In this document: positions 16,382 to 25,485 of the stretch, piece after piece
How the letters are laid out: each line of letters opens with the position of its first letter
Position numbering within the stretch: the first letter of the stretch is position 1
Origin: Propioniciclava sp. MC1595
GTDB lineage: Bacteria; Actinomycetota; Actinomycetes; Propionibacteriales; Propionibacteriaceae
Reading direction: 5' to 3'
DNA length: 64,000 nucleotides
NCBI RefSeq assembly: GCF_017569205.1
Contig: NZ_CP071870.1
Coordinates: 2,294,001-2,358,000 of the forward strand
The notes under the pieces: model-generated
The model's database searches: none
What the model was told of the DNA's origin: nothing
The model's input: only the letters and a program-made list of their open reading frames with translations
Translations under genes and position numbers: made by a program

Positions 16382-19117
16382 CTCCCCAGACCGTCGTCGA
16401 TGCCCTCAGGAAGCAGGTTCATTTCCCGGGCGATGCGCACGGCCTCCCGGCGGCTGGACACTCCCAGCTTGCGGTGCACCGACTTGAGGTGCTGTTTCAC
16501 CGTGTTCACCGAGATGCCCAGGGCCTCGGCGATTTCGGCGTTGGAGCGCATGGTCGGCAAGTAGACCAGCACCGCTTCCTCCCGCTCTGTCAGTGGCTCG
16601 GTCAACGAGGTCGTGACGGCGCAGGCGACCGGTCCGTCGAGCACCAGAAGGATCTCGTCGACGAACGCACGGTGCCTGCTGATCACCTCGCGGTGTCGGC
16701 GCAGGATCTCGACGAGCCGGTGGTTGTTGGCGCTCCTGAACGGCATCAACAGGTGTTCGCCCGCCGAGGCATCGAGGGCGCGCCCGATCGCTGCCGTGGC
16801 CCGGGCATCGCGGCGCAGGCGGTCCTCGGCCAGCGCGATGGTCACCCACGCGCACGTGCCGATCGCGCCGGGGCGCTCGGTGGCATCCTCGAGCGCCTCG
16901 CGAACGGCCTGCGGCTGCCCGGAGGCCAACAGGAGCCGGGCACGCATGATCGTGAGGGGGTCCGCCTCCATGGCGTCCTCGGGGCTCGCAAGGTTGCTCC
17001 GTGCCGAGGAGGCCCGCGCCTGGGCCAGACGGGTCTGCTCGCAGAGGTCGTCGTCGGCGAGTATCTTGGCGGCCGTTTCGACCGAGCGGTAGATGGTCAG
17101 TTCACCCCACACGGCCAGGGCGGTACAGGCGCGCCTGGCGTAGCGGAGTCCGGGGTACTCCGCTAGAACGCCGCGCGCCTGAGCCACCTGGCGTGCCCCG
17201 CCGGCGACCTCGCCGAGCAACCACAGGTGGCGCGCCCGGATGACGTGGAGGAAGACGTCCACGAAGGGATCGATCGCGTGGGCCGCCGCCTCTTCTGCGG
17301 ACGTCAGGACCCGTTCGAGTTCGGCGCGCTGGTCCTCCTGCTGGAGGATGAGTGCCAGCGCCAGCCAGGCTTGCGCCGTCTCGGGAGCCACGGCGCTGCC
17401 CCGGCCGGAGGCGGCGCTGATGACCCCCTCTGCCATCGGACGAGCCCGCGCGGTGTCACCGCCGACGACCAGAGCGAGCGCCGTGTGCGCGGCGTGGGTG
17501 AGCTCGGCATACTCCTTGAACGCACCACCGGCGTTGGCCAGGCGCGCCTCGGACAGGGACGCGGCCGCCGCGGCCGGTCGGCCCGACCACAGGTATCCGA
17601 CCCCAACCAAGGCGGAAGGCACGCCGCGGAAGTTCGACCAACCGGGAGCATCCTCGGCCTCCAGCCCGGCCAACAGCGACGCCCCGGCGAGACCCGCACC
17701 CAGCAGCCGGTCTCCGTCCCCCGGCACGCGCGCGAGCGCGGCCTCGATGATCCGCACGTTCAACATCGCGATCGAGCGCCGAGGTTCGGGAAGGTCGCCC
17801 AGCAGGAGCGCAGCGCGGGCCAGTAGGTCCGTCGCCGTCTGGTACTCCCGCCGACACTTGGCGCCCATCGCGCGCAGCACCAGCAGCTCAGCCTGGTCGG
17901 CCGGGCCGCTGGCCTGGATCCTGTCGATGGCGGCCGCGAGGGGTTCCCGCCCACCGGCATGGAATTCGGCCGTCGCCGAGCGAAGCCCGACCCGGATCGC
18001 GAGCGCGGTGTCTCCGCTCTCGATGGCATGGTCCAGGGCGGTGAGCCACTCCCCCTTGCTCTCGAACCAGGCACTCGCCCGGGCGTGCAGGCCGGCGATC
18101 TGTTCGGGGTGTTCCTCGCGCAGCCTGGAACGGAGAAGCTGCAGTAGAAGGGGGTGGTGACGGAACCACCCCGTGTCTGACAGCGCCACCATCAGCGGGA
18201 CATTCCCCCACGTGGCCCGCAGCGAGTGCGGCAGGGCTTCGGCGCCCACGAGGGCCCGGGCCAGGGGGGGCGCAGATGCGGTCGGTGACGCTGGTCAGGG
18301 TCAGAACGTCGATGACCTCGGCGCTGACGCTGCGCGTCAGTTCCTCGGCGAGGTAGCCCGCGATCAGGGGTTGCTCGCCACTGAACGCGGCCAGCGTCCG
18401 CTTGGGGTCCTCTGCAGCGACCAACAGCAGCATCGCCAGCCGCACGGCGGCCACCCACCCGTCGGTCGCGCGGTGCAGGTGGTCGACGTCGCCTTCGTCG
18501 AGGGCCACACCGGCGTCGGTGGCCAGGAGGCGGATCTCCTCCCGCGTGAAGGCGAGCTCGACGCTGCGTACCTCGGTGAGCCGACCGGCGAGCCTGTGGC
18601 GGTGCAGCGACAGTACCGGGACGTGTCGTGAGATGAGGACCGTGTGGAGTCCCGCCGGAGGGTTCCGCAGCAGCTGGTCAAGGCCGCCCAGCACCTCGGT
18701 GGGCAGCTCGTGGGTGTCGTCGAGCACCAGCACGACCTCATGGCCCCAGAGACGGGTTGACAGGGCCTCGATGAACTCCTCGTCGACGTCGCGCGGCGGC
18801 CGCAACGACCCCAACGCCTCCACGCCGAGCGCGGACTCCAGCGCTGCGGCGATGGCTGCCCAGACCCGATGCGGGGTGGACAGGAAACGGTCGAGCGAGA
18901 CCCACGCCACCGGCCCCGGGAAGACACCATCACGCGTCCACTCGGCGACGGCCGTGGTCTTGCCTGTGCCCGGACCGCCGGTGACGATGGTGAGGGGACG
19001 CCGCGTCGCCTCATCGAGTAGCCGGGTCAGGTGCGGTCGGATCAGCATCGACGACGGAGGCTGAGGGACGGAAATTCGTGCGGCCGCCAGACCGGTCACA
19101 CCATCTGGGGAGCCCAT
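16333..19117 (-). pseudogene. MalT-type LuxR regulator, split by a one-base insertion
   Basis: Two frames together form one large ATP-dependent LuxR (LAL/MalT-like) regulator of 927 residues. The N-terminal ATPase has GGPGTGKTTA near residue 42 and VVLVLDDTHE, the middle is TPR-like helical sensor sequence, and the C-terminal LuxR helix-turn-helix is NAEIAEALGISVNTVKQHLK. The frames meet at a run of seven G (18264-18270); six would restore one frame, since the 2,785-base span is one base over a multiple of three. Start ATG 19117 follows AGGGGG. It may be a true frameshift, a phase-variable tract or a sequencing error. Neighbouring SLC13 and membrane genes are plausible targets. Confidence 0.82.
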
Positions 19118-19167
19118 GACCACACCCCCTGAATGACTCGTCGGTACGGTGAAATCAAAGCTACCCC

Positions 19168-19605
19168 TCAGGTGGCGTGGGGCACGACCTCCAGTCGACA
19201 GTGGACCTCCAGCACCTGCAGGGCGAGGGCTTCGAGGCGGGACATCACCGCGAAGAACGCCGTCTGGTCGGGCACCCTGACCTCGATCGTGGTTCTCGTC
19301 GACTCGGTGCACACCGCGGTGGCGAATTCCTCCGACAGGTAGTCAGCCACAGAGCCGCCGACCTGGATTCGTGCCACCGCCTGCCCTGCCTCCAGCTCCA
19401 CATGGTGGAGGTGCTCCACGTCCTCCACGACCAGGCCTGCCAAATGCAGCCGCTGCAGCACTCCCAGCAGGGCCGCGTGGTCGGGCACCGTCCCGCACAG
19501 GAGTTGGCCGCCCGGCAGGGGACGATCGACGAAGCCCTCGAGTTCTTCGCGAACGGCGTCATCCAGCTCGCCTCGCAGGCTGATCCTTACGTGGAGGGGA
19601 ACCAT
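19168..19605 (-). CDS. Conserved-looking protein of unknown function
   Basis: This 145-residue soluble protein is not recognised. It has a repeated layout: two halves each contain a hydrophobic strand-helix pattern (LLGVLQRLHLAGLVVEDVEH and FFAVMSRLEALALQVLEVHC) followed by short acidic strands, which suggests a duplicated ferredoxin- or ACT-like fold. GC usage is like its neighbours. It lies 51 bases upstream of the LuxR gene on the same strand and could share its promoter. Confidence 0.55.
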   Translation of the reverse strand: MVPLHVRISLRGELDDAVREELEGFVDRPLPGGQLLCGTVPDHAALLGVLQRLHLAGLVVEDVEHLHHVELEAGQAVARIQVGGSVADYLSEEFATAVCTESTRTTIEVRVPDQTAFFAVMSRLEALALQVLEVHCRLEVVPHAT

Positions 19606-19653
19606 CCGGCCATCACATCGATCAAGGCGCCCGGCCGCATCCCCCGCGAAGGG

Positions 19654-19805
19654 TCAGGCCGCGCCGACGTGGCCGGGGCCGATGGTGTCGATCACGGTCC
19701 GCGCCATGACGAAGCGTCGCTGTTGATGCCGTGCAGCAGCACGATGACCGGCCCATCGCGCTCGTCGAAGCGGCCGTGGAGCCTGAGCCCCTCCACCTCC
19801 GTCAT
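19654..19805 (-). pseudogene. N-terminal scrap of an alpha/beta hydrolase
   Basis: Starting at ATG 19805, which overlaps the stop of the upstream membrane gene, the frame reads GPVIVLLHGINSDASSW, the first strand and oxyanion region of alpha/beta hydrolases. It then stops; a shifted frame continues with TVIDTIGPGH before another stop. The nucleophile elbow and the rest are missing. The start overlap shows it was once the second gene of an operon with 19802-20419. Confidence 0.55.
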
Positions 19806-20419
19806 GGATAACTCGCGCGGAGGTTGGCGGTGGAGCGGCGACGCAACTGCGTGACAATGCCGGCGATGACCAGGACGAGATGGGCCACCGCCAACCAGGT
19901 GTGGTCCTCGATGAGCGGGGCAACGACGTCGGGGTCGAGGTTCCCTGCGGGCACCAGGCCCACCAGGAAGGCGACGCCGGTCACGATCGCTGAGGCGCCC
20001 CCGATCGCAGCGACGACGATGAGCAGCACCGCCGGCAGGTTGGTGACCAGGGCGATGACGACCAGCAGCAACGCTGCGGCCACCCCGGCCGGAAGGTACA
20101 TCCAGGCGGGCAGCCCGAGCAGGCCGGCGACCGTGGTGCCCAGCGCGTAGCCTACCGAACCCATCGTGATGATGACCGCCGCGGCGTAGAACGCGTACGC
20201 CAGCCAGGCCAGGAGCAGGGCGCCCGCGATCGCCGCGACCCACGACAAGGGGCCCGTCAACAGGCCCTGCTGGGTGATCGAGGCGAACAGGGTGGCGCCG
20301 ACCCCGAAGCCGACGAACCCGGCCCAGAGCCCGATCACCGTTCGCATGGCGAGGTAGCCGCGGAAGCAGAAGATCAGCCCCGCGATGATGGCGAGGATCC
20401 CCACGGTGATGTTGAACAC
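19802..20419 (-). CDS. DUF4203-like multi-helix membrane protein
   Basis: The 205-residue protein has about seven closely spaced hydrophobic segments rich in Gly, Ala and Val (ITVGILAIIAGLIFCFRGY, then VIGLWAGFVGFGVGATL, through AVLLIVVAAIGGASAIV). This resembles the DUF4203/TM7S3 group of unknown function. It ends in a short basic tail. GTG 20419 follows a strong GGAGG at five bases. No enzyme motif is visible. It is divergent from 20522-21160, with about 100 bases between the starts. Confidence 0.65.
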   Translation of the reverse strand: MFNITVGILAIIAGLIFCFRGYLAMRTVIGLWAGFVGFGVGATLFASITQQGLLTGPLSWVAAIAGALLLAWLAYAFYAAAVIITMGSVGYALGTTVAGLLGLPAWMYLPAGVAAALLLVVIALVTNLPAVLLIVVAAIGGASAIVTGVAFLVGLVPAGNLDPDVVAPLIEDHTWLAVAHLVLVIAGIVTQLRRRSTANLRASYP

Positions 20420-20521
20420 GGTCGCCTCCTTGTGCGCGCTCCTAGAGCGTACGCGGGGCGCAACTGGCCCGGGTCCGCCATGATGCGGAGTGTCGACACA
20501 CCACTGCGGAGGGGATACGCC

Positions 20522-21160
20522 ATGAGCGAGCAGACGGACGGTGCGGGACAGCACGTCCTCCACCGGTGGATGTTCACGGCGGCGATCATCCTGTCCCTGA
20601 CCACGCTGTTGTCCGCCTGGACCGGTTATGAGGCGACCCGGTGGGGCACGGTGTACTCCTCGGCGACCCGGGCCTCGACGGTCGCGCGCGTCGACTCGGT
20701 GACGGCATCCGACGTGGCGAACCGGCAGCTGACCACCGACATCCTGCTGTTCTCGGACTGGTTCCAGGCCGAGGTGGAGGGCAACACTCGGGTGGCCGAC
20801 GAGATCCGGGCGCACTTCCGTCAGGAGTTTGTGCCGGTGTTCGAGGCGTGGCTGGGCACAGCGGCTGAGGGGGGACTCCCCGCCGGGACGCCCTTCGACT
20901 CCGACTACGAACTGGCCGCCGACGTGGAGGCGGATCGGTTCCGGGAGGTCGCGACCGAGGCGTCCCTCGAGGCCGACCGGGCCGGCCAGACCCAGGACAA
21001 CTACGTCCTGGCCGCGCTGCTCCACGCGTCGGTGCTGTTCCTCGCCGGCATCTCGTCGAAGATCTCCGGCCGAAGGGCCCAGCGCCTGACCGTCGTGCTG
21101 AGTGGCGTCGCCTTCGTCGTGGCGGCGTTCTTCACGTTCAGCCTTCCTGTCCTCCTGTGA
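20522..21160 (+). CDS. Three-helix membrane protein of unknown function
   Basis: The 212-residue protein has one hydrophobic helix near residues 17-37 (WMFTAAIILSLTTLLSAWTG) and two near the C-terminus (about 160-178 and 190-210). An acidic soluble domain of roughly 110 residues sits between them (DWFQAEVEGNTRVADEIRAH and on). The layout is like DUF4337-type proteins, but identity is uncertain. ATG 20522 is preceded by GGAGGGG. It is followed 47 bases later by a four-helix holin-like gene. Confidence 0.6.
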   Translation: MSEQTDGAGQHVLHRWMFTAAIILSLTTLLSAWTGYEATRWGTVYSSATRASTVARVDSVTASDVANRQLTTDILLFSDWFQAEVEGNTRVADEIRAHFRQEFVPVFEAWLGTAAEGGLPAGTPFDSDYELAADVEADRFREVATEASLEADRAGQTQDNYVLAALLHASVLFLAGISSKISGRRAQRLTVVLSGVAFVVAAFFTFSLPVLL

Positions 21161-21207
21161 GATGATGCGCGCGTCGTCCACGCGGCCGTGATCCTGAGGG
21201 GAACCGC

Positions 21208-21603
21208 ATGCTTCGCTTCTTGGCTTCCACAGCCCTGCACCTCATCGGCAACGCGATCGGACTACTCGTCACCGCGCTCGTCCTGCCGGGGTTCAACGTG
21301 CAACCTTTCGGCTTCATCCTCACGGTCATCGTCTTCACGGCCGTGGAGATTCTGCTCGGACCGTTCGTGCTGAAGATGGCGATCAGCCACGCCCCCGCGC
21401 TGCGCGGCGGAATCGCACTCGTCACGAGTTTCCTCGGCCTCTTCCTCGCCCACACCTTCTCAGCAGGGCTGCGCATCGAGGGCCTCACCACGTGGGTGCT
21501 GGCTCCCCTGATCGTCTGGCTGAGCGTGCTCATCGCAGCCATCCTGTTGCCGATGGTGCTGTTCAAGAAGGTCCTCGGCGAGGTCCGCTCGTCCGGAACC
21601 TGA
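21208..21603 (+). CDS. Four-helix 'phage holin family' (mycobacterial type) membrane protein
   Basis: This 131-residue protein has four membrane spans (about 8-28, 33-55, 68-88 and 94-116) and the conserved LVTALVLPGFNV turn of the superfamily IV holin-like proteins common in actinobacterial chromosomes. These are usually not phage genes, and their role is unknown. ATG 21208 follows GAGGGGA. No phage gene is nearby. Confidence 0.75.
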   Translation: MLRFLASTALHLIGNAIGLLVTALVLPGFNVQPFGFILTVIVFTAVEILLGPFVLKMAISHAPALRGGIALVTSFLGLFLAHTFSAGLRIEGLTTWVLAPLIVWLSVLIAAILLPMVLFKKVLGEVRSSGT

Positions 21604-21867
21604 CGGACGCCGCCCGGCGCATCGCGACGAAGCGGTCTTCGGTGCCGCGCAACTCGTCGCGGCGCAGGGCTCGTGACTTCCTCCCAGCACGTCCCCCCGG
21701 AGTGCCTCGCCGAGGTCCACGGCCCCCTCCACCCGCCCAGGGTGATCTCCCGCGGGCTGGGCCGCGTTCATCATGGGGTGGTGCCCGCGCAGAACGCTGA
21801 TCCGAGCGGCCGACGTCCACGACGGCTCCTTCCCGTCGGCCGCGTCGGCCCCTCAGGCGTCGGTGAG

Positions 21868-22713
21868 GTGATCCGCCGGGCCGTCTTCCTCGACGTCGAC
21901 GGGACACTCGTCGATTACTCCGGACGCATCCCCGCCAGTGCGCGGCACGCCGTCCGTGCGTCCCGCGCGAACGGGCACCTGGTGTTCCTGTGCACCGGGC
22001 GGTCGCGCTCCGAGTTGTGGCCCGACGTCACCGACATCGGCTTCGACGGCATCGTCGGCGGGGCCGGGGCCTACGTCGAGGTGGGCGGGGTGGAACTGCT
22101 GCACCGGCGCCTGGAGGCCGGCCAGGTGCGGCAGGTCATCGACTTCTTCGGACGCCACGGGCTCGACTACTTCTTCGAGGGTGCGGGTGGGCTCTTCGGC
22201 ACCCCGGGCATCCAGGCGCGGTTGCGCGGACTGTTGCGCGGTGCCGTGCCGGACGCCGTCGCCCTGGCCCAGCTGGAGGGCGGCCTCTTCGCCTACCTCG
22301 GTGAGATTGTGGTGACCGAGCAGCCGCCGACCGTGCCGGTGAGCAAGGTGGTGTTCGTGTACGGGCCAGGGGTGACGTTCGCGCAGATCCGTGACGCCTT
22401 CGCCGCGGATTTCGACGTCATCGCGTCGTCGGTGCCGCTGTCCGGTGCGACCATCGGCGAGATCCAGCTGGCGGGCGTGCACAAGGCCTCCGGCATCGAG
22501 CAGGTCACCGAGCATCTGGGCATCGCACGCCGGGACACCCTCGCGATCGGCGACAGCGACAACGACCTGGAGATGCTGCGGCACGCCGGCGTCGGCATCG
22601 CGATGGGCAACGCCCGGCAGCACGTGCGGGAGGCAGCAGACGAGGTCACCTCCCCGCCCGAGGAAGGCGGCGTGCACGAGGCCTTCGTGCGCCACGGCCT
22701 CATCGACGCCTGA
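21868..22713 (+). CDS. Cof-type HAD hydrolase
   Basis: This is a haloacid-dehalogenase phosphatase of the Cof/IIB group, acting on sugar phosphates or similar. Motif I is VFLDVDGTLVD at residues 6-16, motif II is FLCTGRSR near 49, motif III is the HKASG lysine near 208, and motif IV is GDSDNDLEML near 229. The cap domain lies between. Most of these enzymes are broad in specificity. GTG 21868 is the start that gives the standard length (281 residues). The 264 bases upstream (21604-21867) contain no recognisable gene on either strand. Confidence 0.85.
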   Translation: MIRRAVFLDVDGTLVDYSGRIPASARHAVRASRANGHLVFLCTGRSRSELWPDVTDIGFDGIVGGAGAYVEVGGVELLHRRLEAGQVRQVIDFFGRHGLDYFFEGAGGLFGTPGIQARLRGLLRGAVPDAVALAQLEGGLFAYLGEIVVTEQPPTVPVSKVVFVYGPGVTFAQIRDAFAADFDVIASSVPLSGATIGEIQLAGVHKASGIEQVTEHLGIARRDTLAIGDSDNDLEMLRHAGVGIAMGNARQHVREAADEVTSPPEEGGVHEAFVRHGLIDA

Positions 22714-22838
22714 TTCGACATGACCGTCCGAGTCGGACTCGGCTCGCCCGACGAACGGGCCACCCCCTCCGGGTGATCCCGGAGCACCGGGGCGGCGCAA
22801 CCATGGGGCCAACATCGCTGTCGGAAAGGACCCCTCCC

Positions 22839-23276
22839 ATGCCCCTGGCACCCGTGGAGTTCGCCTTGTTCGCGTTCGATGACACCAGGATCACCGGTGA
22901 CATCGTCCCGGCGCTCACCGCTCTGGTGGAGAACGAACTCGTGCACATCATCGACCTCGTGTTCGTCCGCAAGGAGGCCGACGGCCAGGTCACCGCGTTC
23001 GAACTCGACGACCTTCCGGCGGACGCCGCCGCGGCGTTCGCCGACCTCGACCACGACATCGAAGGTTTGGTCAGCACCGAGGACCTCGACCACGAGGCCG
23101 ACCTCCTCGAACCCGGGACCTCGGCGATCATCGTCGTGTGGGAGAACCTGTGGGCGCAACGCTTCACGGACGCCGTGCGCGCGGCCGGCGGCGTCCTCGT
23201 CGACAATCAGCGCATCCCGGCCGAGGTTGTCGAGGCCGCACTGGCCGACGAGCTCGCCGACCGGAACCTCACCTGA
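22839..23276 (+). CDS. DUF6325-family protein
   Basis: This 145-residue acidic soluble protein has the DUF6325 hallmarks: an opening that places PVEFALFAFD at the start, LVENELVHIIDLVFVRKE in the middle, and SAIIVVWENLWAQRF near residue 95. Function is unknown. Family members are typically found beside SHOCT proteins in actinobacteria, as here (41 bases upstream of the SHOCT gene). ATG 22839 follows GGAAAGGA. Confidence 0.8.
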   Translation: MPLAPVEFALFAFDDTRITGDIVPALTALVENELVHIIDLVFVRKEADGQVTAFELDDLPADAAAAFADLDHDIEGLVSTEDLDHEADLLEPGTSAIIVVWENLWAQRFTDAVRAAGGVLVDNQRIPAEVVEAALADELADRNLT

Positions 23277-23316
23277 CCACGAACCGCTCGACCAACCGTC
23301 TACCTGAGGAGCAACT

Positions 23317-23610
23317 GTGATCCGTCCACGTCGTGGAGGCCCCGGCCTCATCGGGACCGCCGCCCGCACAGCCGTCATCGCCGGCACGGCGACCCGCGTG
23401 TCGGGCAATGTGGCCGCCAGTCAACAGGCCAAGGCCCAGCAGCGGGTGCCGGTCCAGCAACCTCCCCAGCCGACCGTCGTGGTGGCGGCGCCCGCCCCCC
23501 CGGCCGAGGACACCATCGCTCAACTCGAACGCCTCGCGGCCCTGCACCAGCAGGGGGCTCTCACCGAAGCGGAGTTCACCGCCGCCAAGGCACGACTGCT
23601 CGGCTTCTGA
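23317..23610 (+). CDS. SHOCT-domain protein
   Basis: The 97-residue protein has a basic, alanine-rich N-terminal half with a proline/glutamine linker, and a C-terminal SHOCT domain (AQLERLAALHQQGALTEAEF, then AKARLLGF), a short oligomerisation or anchoring motif. GTG 23317 follows GAGGAG. It is co-directional with the DUF6325 gene and convergent with the LapA-like gene, two bases apart. Confidence 0.85.
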   Translation: MIRPRRGGPGLIGTAARTAVIAGTATRVSGNVAASQQAKAQQRVPVQQPPQPTVVVAAPAPPAEDTIAQLERLAALHQQGALTEAEFTAAKARLLGF

Positions 23611-23612
23611 CC

Positions 23613-23843
23613 TCAGCGCTTCCGTCGGCTCCAGAGCAGGCCGGTGGCGAGGCCGGCCAGGAACACCACCAGCAACGTCACCCACTGGGGTGCGCTGAAC
23701 TGGAACGTCAGCAGGTCGACCTGGACCGAGTCCCGGTTCTGCAGGATGAAGGCGATCGCCAGTACCGCGATCGCGAGTCCCAGCCAGATCCGCGGGTTCT
23801 TCGCGAGCTCCTGCCAGCGCCCCTTGCCTCCGTCAGCGCTCAT
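23613..23843 (-). CDS. LapA/DUF1049-like small membrane protein
   Basis: This 76-residue protein has two helices: IWLGLAIAVLAIAFILQNRD around residues 19-38, with the family's QNRDSV turn, and VTLLVVFLAGLATGLLW near 54-70, ending in a basic SRRKR tail. Related LapA proteins help assemble lipopolysaccharide-type envelopes in Gram-negatives; the role in actinobacteria is unknown. A partial copy of the 3' end lies at 12079-12160. Confidence 0.82.
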   Translation of the reverse strand: MSADGGKGRWQELAKNPRIWLGLAIAVLAIAFILQNRDSVQVDLLTFQFSAPQWVTLLVVFLAGLATGLLWSRRKR

Positions 23844-24016
23844 GGCGCCTCCCCTCCTACGCGGTCATGTGTCCTTGCCAAGCATCCTCAACCATCCCTT
23901 GGTCGCGCCCGCACAGGATCACCCGTGCCGGGTGATGCCCACGCGGACGCCGGCCTGAAGGATGGGGCGCACAGAGCCCCTGCGCACATCGCACCGGGCT
24001 GAGAGGAAGGCACCAC

Positions 24017-24499
24017 ATGTCAGAGCTCATCATCATCGGTTACGACGACCACGCAGTGGCGCAGCAGGCGCACGACCGCGTCGTCAAGCTGCAGCGCGAC
24101 CACATCGTCAACCTCGCCGGCCTCGCTGTCGTCCGGGTCGACGACGACGGCAAGAAGCACGTCGACACCCCGGCCAAGGGCATCGTGGGTGCGACCGCGG
24201 CGTCCGGCGCCCTCTGGGGCATGCTCATCGGGCTGCTGTTCCTGGTCCCCGGCGTCGGCCTCCTCGTCGGCGGCCTGTGGGGCGCGCTGGTCGGACGCCT
24301 CGGCAAGTCGGGCATCAACGCGGGCTTCCGGGCCCGGGTGGACGGCCTGCTGGAGCCGGGCAAGGCGGCCGTGGTCGTGCTGGCCTCGAAGCTGACCGAA
24401 GACAAGTTCGCCGCCGGCATGTCGGAGTTCGGCGGCACCGTTCTGCAGACCTCGCTGTCCGACGAGGACGAGAAGGCTCTGGCCGAAGAGCTCGCCTGA
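24017..24499 (+). CDS. DUF1269-type membrane-associated protein
   Basis: The 160-residue protein has a ferredoxin-like N-terminal part (ELIIIGYDDHAVAQQAHDRV), a glycine-rich hydrophobic hairpin around residues 58-92 (LWGMLIGLLFLVPGVGLLVG), and a C-terminal acidic region. This is the DUF1269 layout. Function is unknown; such genes recur in stress islands. ATG 24017 follows GAGAGGAAGG. The stop is four bases before the glutaminase start. Confidence 0.75.
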   Translation: MSELIIIGYDDHAVAQQAHDRVVKLQRDHIVNLAGLAVVRVDDDGKKHVDTPAKGIVGATAASGALWGMLIGLLFLVPGVGLLVGGLWGALVGRLGKSGINAGFRARVDGLLEPGKAAVVVLASKLTEDKFAAGMSEFGGTVLQTSLSDEDEKALAEELA

Positions 24500-24503
24500 C
24501 CCC

Positions 24504-25481
24504 ATGCCGTCCTCTGGTTTCGTCTCGACCGGGCACCTGCCCGCCGCCCCCGATGTGGGGGCGGCGGTGCAGGAGGCTTTCGCGCGGTTCAGCGACGCTC
24601 GCGACGGCGAACCCTCCACCGTCTACCCGGCCCTCGAGCGTGTTGATCCCGACGCCTTCGGCGTGAGCCTGATCGACGTGCACGGCACGGCGTGGGAGGC
24701 CGGGGACGTGACCACCCCGTTCACGATCATGAGCGTCGCCAAACCCTTCGTGTTCGCGCTCGCCGCCCGCGCCCTCGGGGCGGATCGGCTCGACGAACTC
24801 GTCGGCGTCGACGCCACCGGCCTCCCCTTCAATTCGCTCGAAGCGGTCGAGGCCGGCCCCGATGGCCGCACCAACCCGATGGTGAACGCCGGCGCGATCG
24901 CGACGACGGCGCTGGTTCCCGGCGCCACCACCGACGAGCGCTGGGCCGCCATTCGCGACGGGCTGTCGGCGTTCGCGGGGCGCCCGCTGACCGTGGACGA
25001 CGAGGTCTACGCCTCGGCGTCCGCCACCAACGACCGCAACCGCGCCATCGCCTGGCTGCTGAACAGCCGTGGGCGGTTGGCCGGGGAGCCCGACGACGCG
25101 CTCGACCTGTACACCCGGCAGAGCGCGCTGTCGGTGACCGCGCACGACCTCGCCGTCATGGGGGCGACCCTCGCCGACGGTGGGGTGAACCCCCTCACCG
25201 GCGAACGCGTCATGCCGGCCGAGCTGTGCCACCACGTCCTGGCGGTGATGCTGGTCGCGGGCCTGTACGAGACCTCGGGCGCGTGGTTGTACCGGGTCGG
25301 CCTCCCCGCCAAGAGCGGCATCGGCGGTGGGATCGTCACCGTCTCCCCCGGCAAGGGCGGCTTGGGCACGTACGCGCCGCGGCTGGACGCCCAGGGCAAC
25401 AGCGTCCGCGGGCAGAAGGCTGCGCGGTTCCTGTCGTTCCGGTTGGGTCTCGATCTGCTCGCGTCCCGTCCGGCCCCGTGA
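24504..25481 (+). CDS. glsA: Glutaminase A
   Basis: The enzyme hydrolyses glutamine to glutamate and ammonia and belongs to the serine-dependent beta-lactamase-like glutaminase family. The catalytic SxxK is in IMSVAKPFVF near residue 76, followed by GRTNPMVNAGAIA near 122, a conserved substrate-binding stretch. The later AKSGIGGGI matches the family's conserved KSGVGGGI motif. At 325 residues it is slightly longer than the usual 310. Ammonia release can support acid tolerance, which fits its stress-gene neighbours. The next gene starts five bases after the stop. Confidence 0.93.
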   Translation: MPSSGFVSTGHLPAAPDVGAAVQEAFARFSDARDGEPSTVYPALERVDPDAFGVSLIDVHGTAWEAGDVTTPFTIMSVAKPFVFALAARALGADRLDELVGVDATGLPFNSLEAVEAGPDGRTNPMVNAGAIATTALVPGATTDERWAAIRDGLSAFAGRPLTVDDEVYASASATNDRNRAIAWLLNSRGRLAGEPDDALDLYTRQSALSVTAHDLAVMGATLADGGVNPLTGERVMPAELCHHVLAVMLVAGLYETSGAWLYRVGLPAKSGIGGGIVTVSPGKGGLGTYAPRLDAQGNSVRGQKAARFLSFRLGLDLLASRPAP

Positions 25482-25485
25482 CCCC

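Noticed and set aside
21208-21603. Prophage, suggested by a holin-like protein
   Set aside because: No capsid, terminase, portal or tail genes are present. This four-helix family is a common chromosomal protein in actinobacteria.
21604-21867. Possible gene in the gap before the HAD hydrolase
   Set aside because: Short frames exist on both strands, but none shows a ribosome site, a conserved motif or a composition different from shadow frames.
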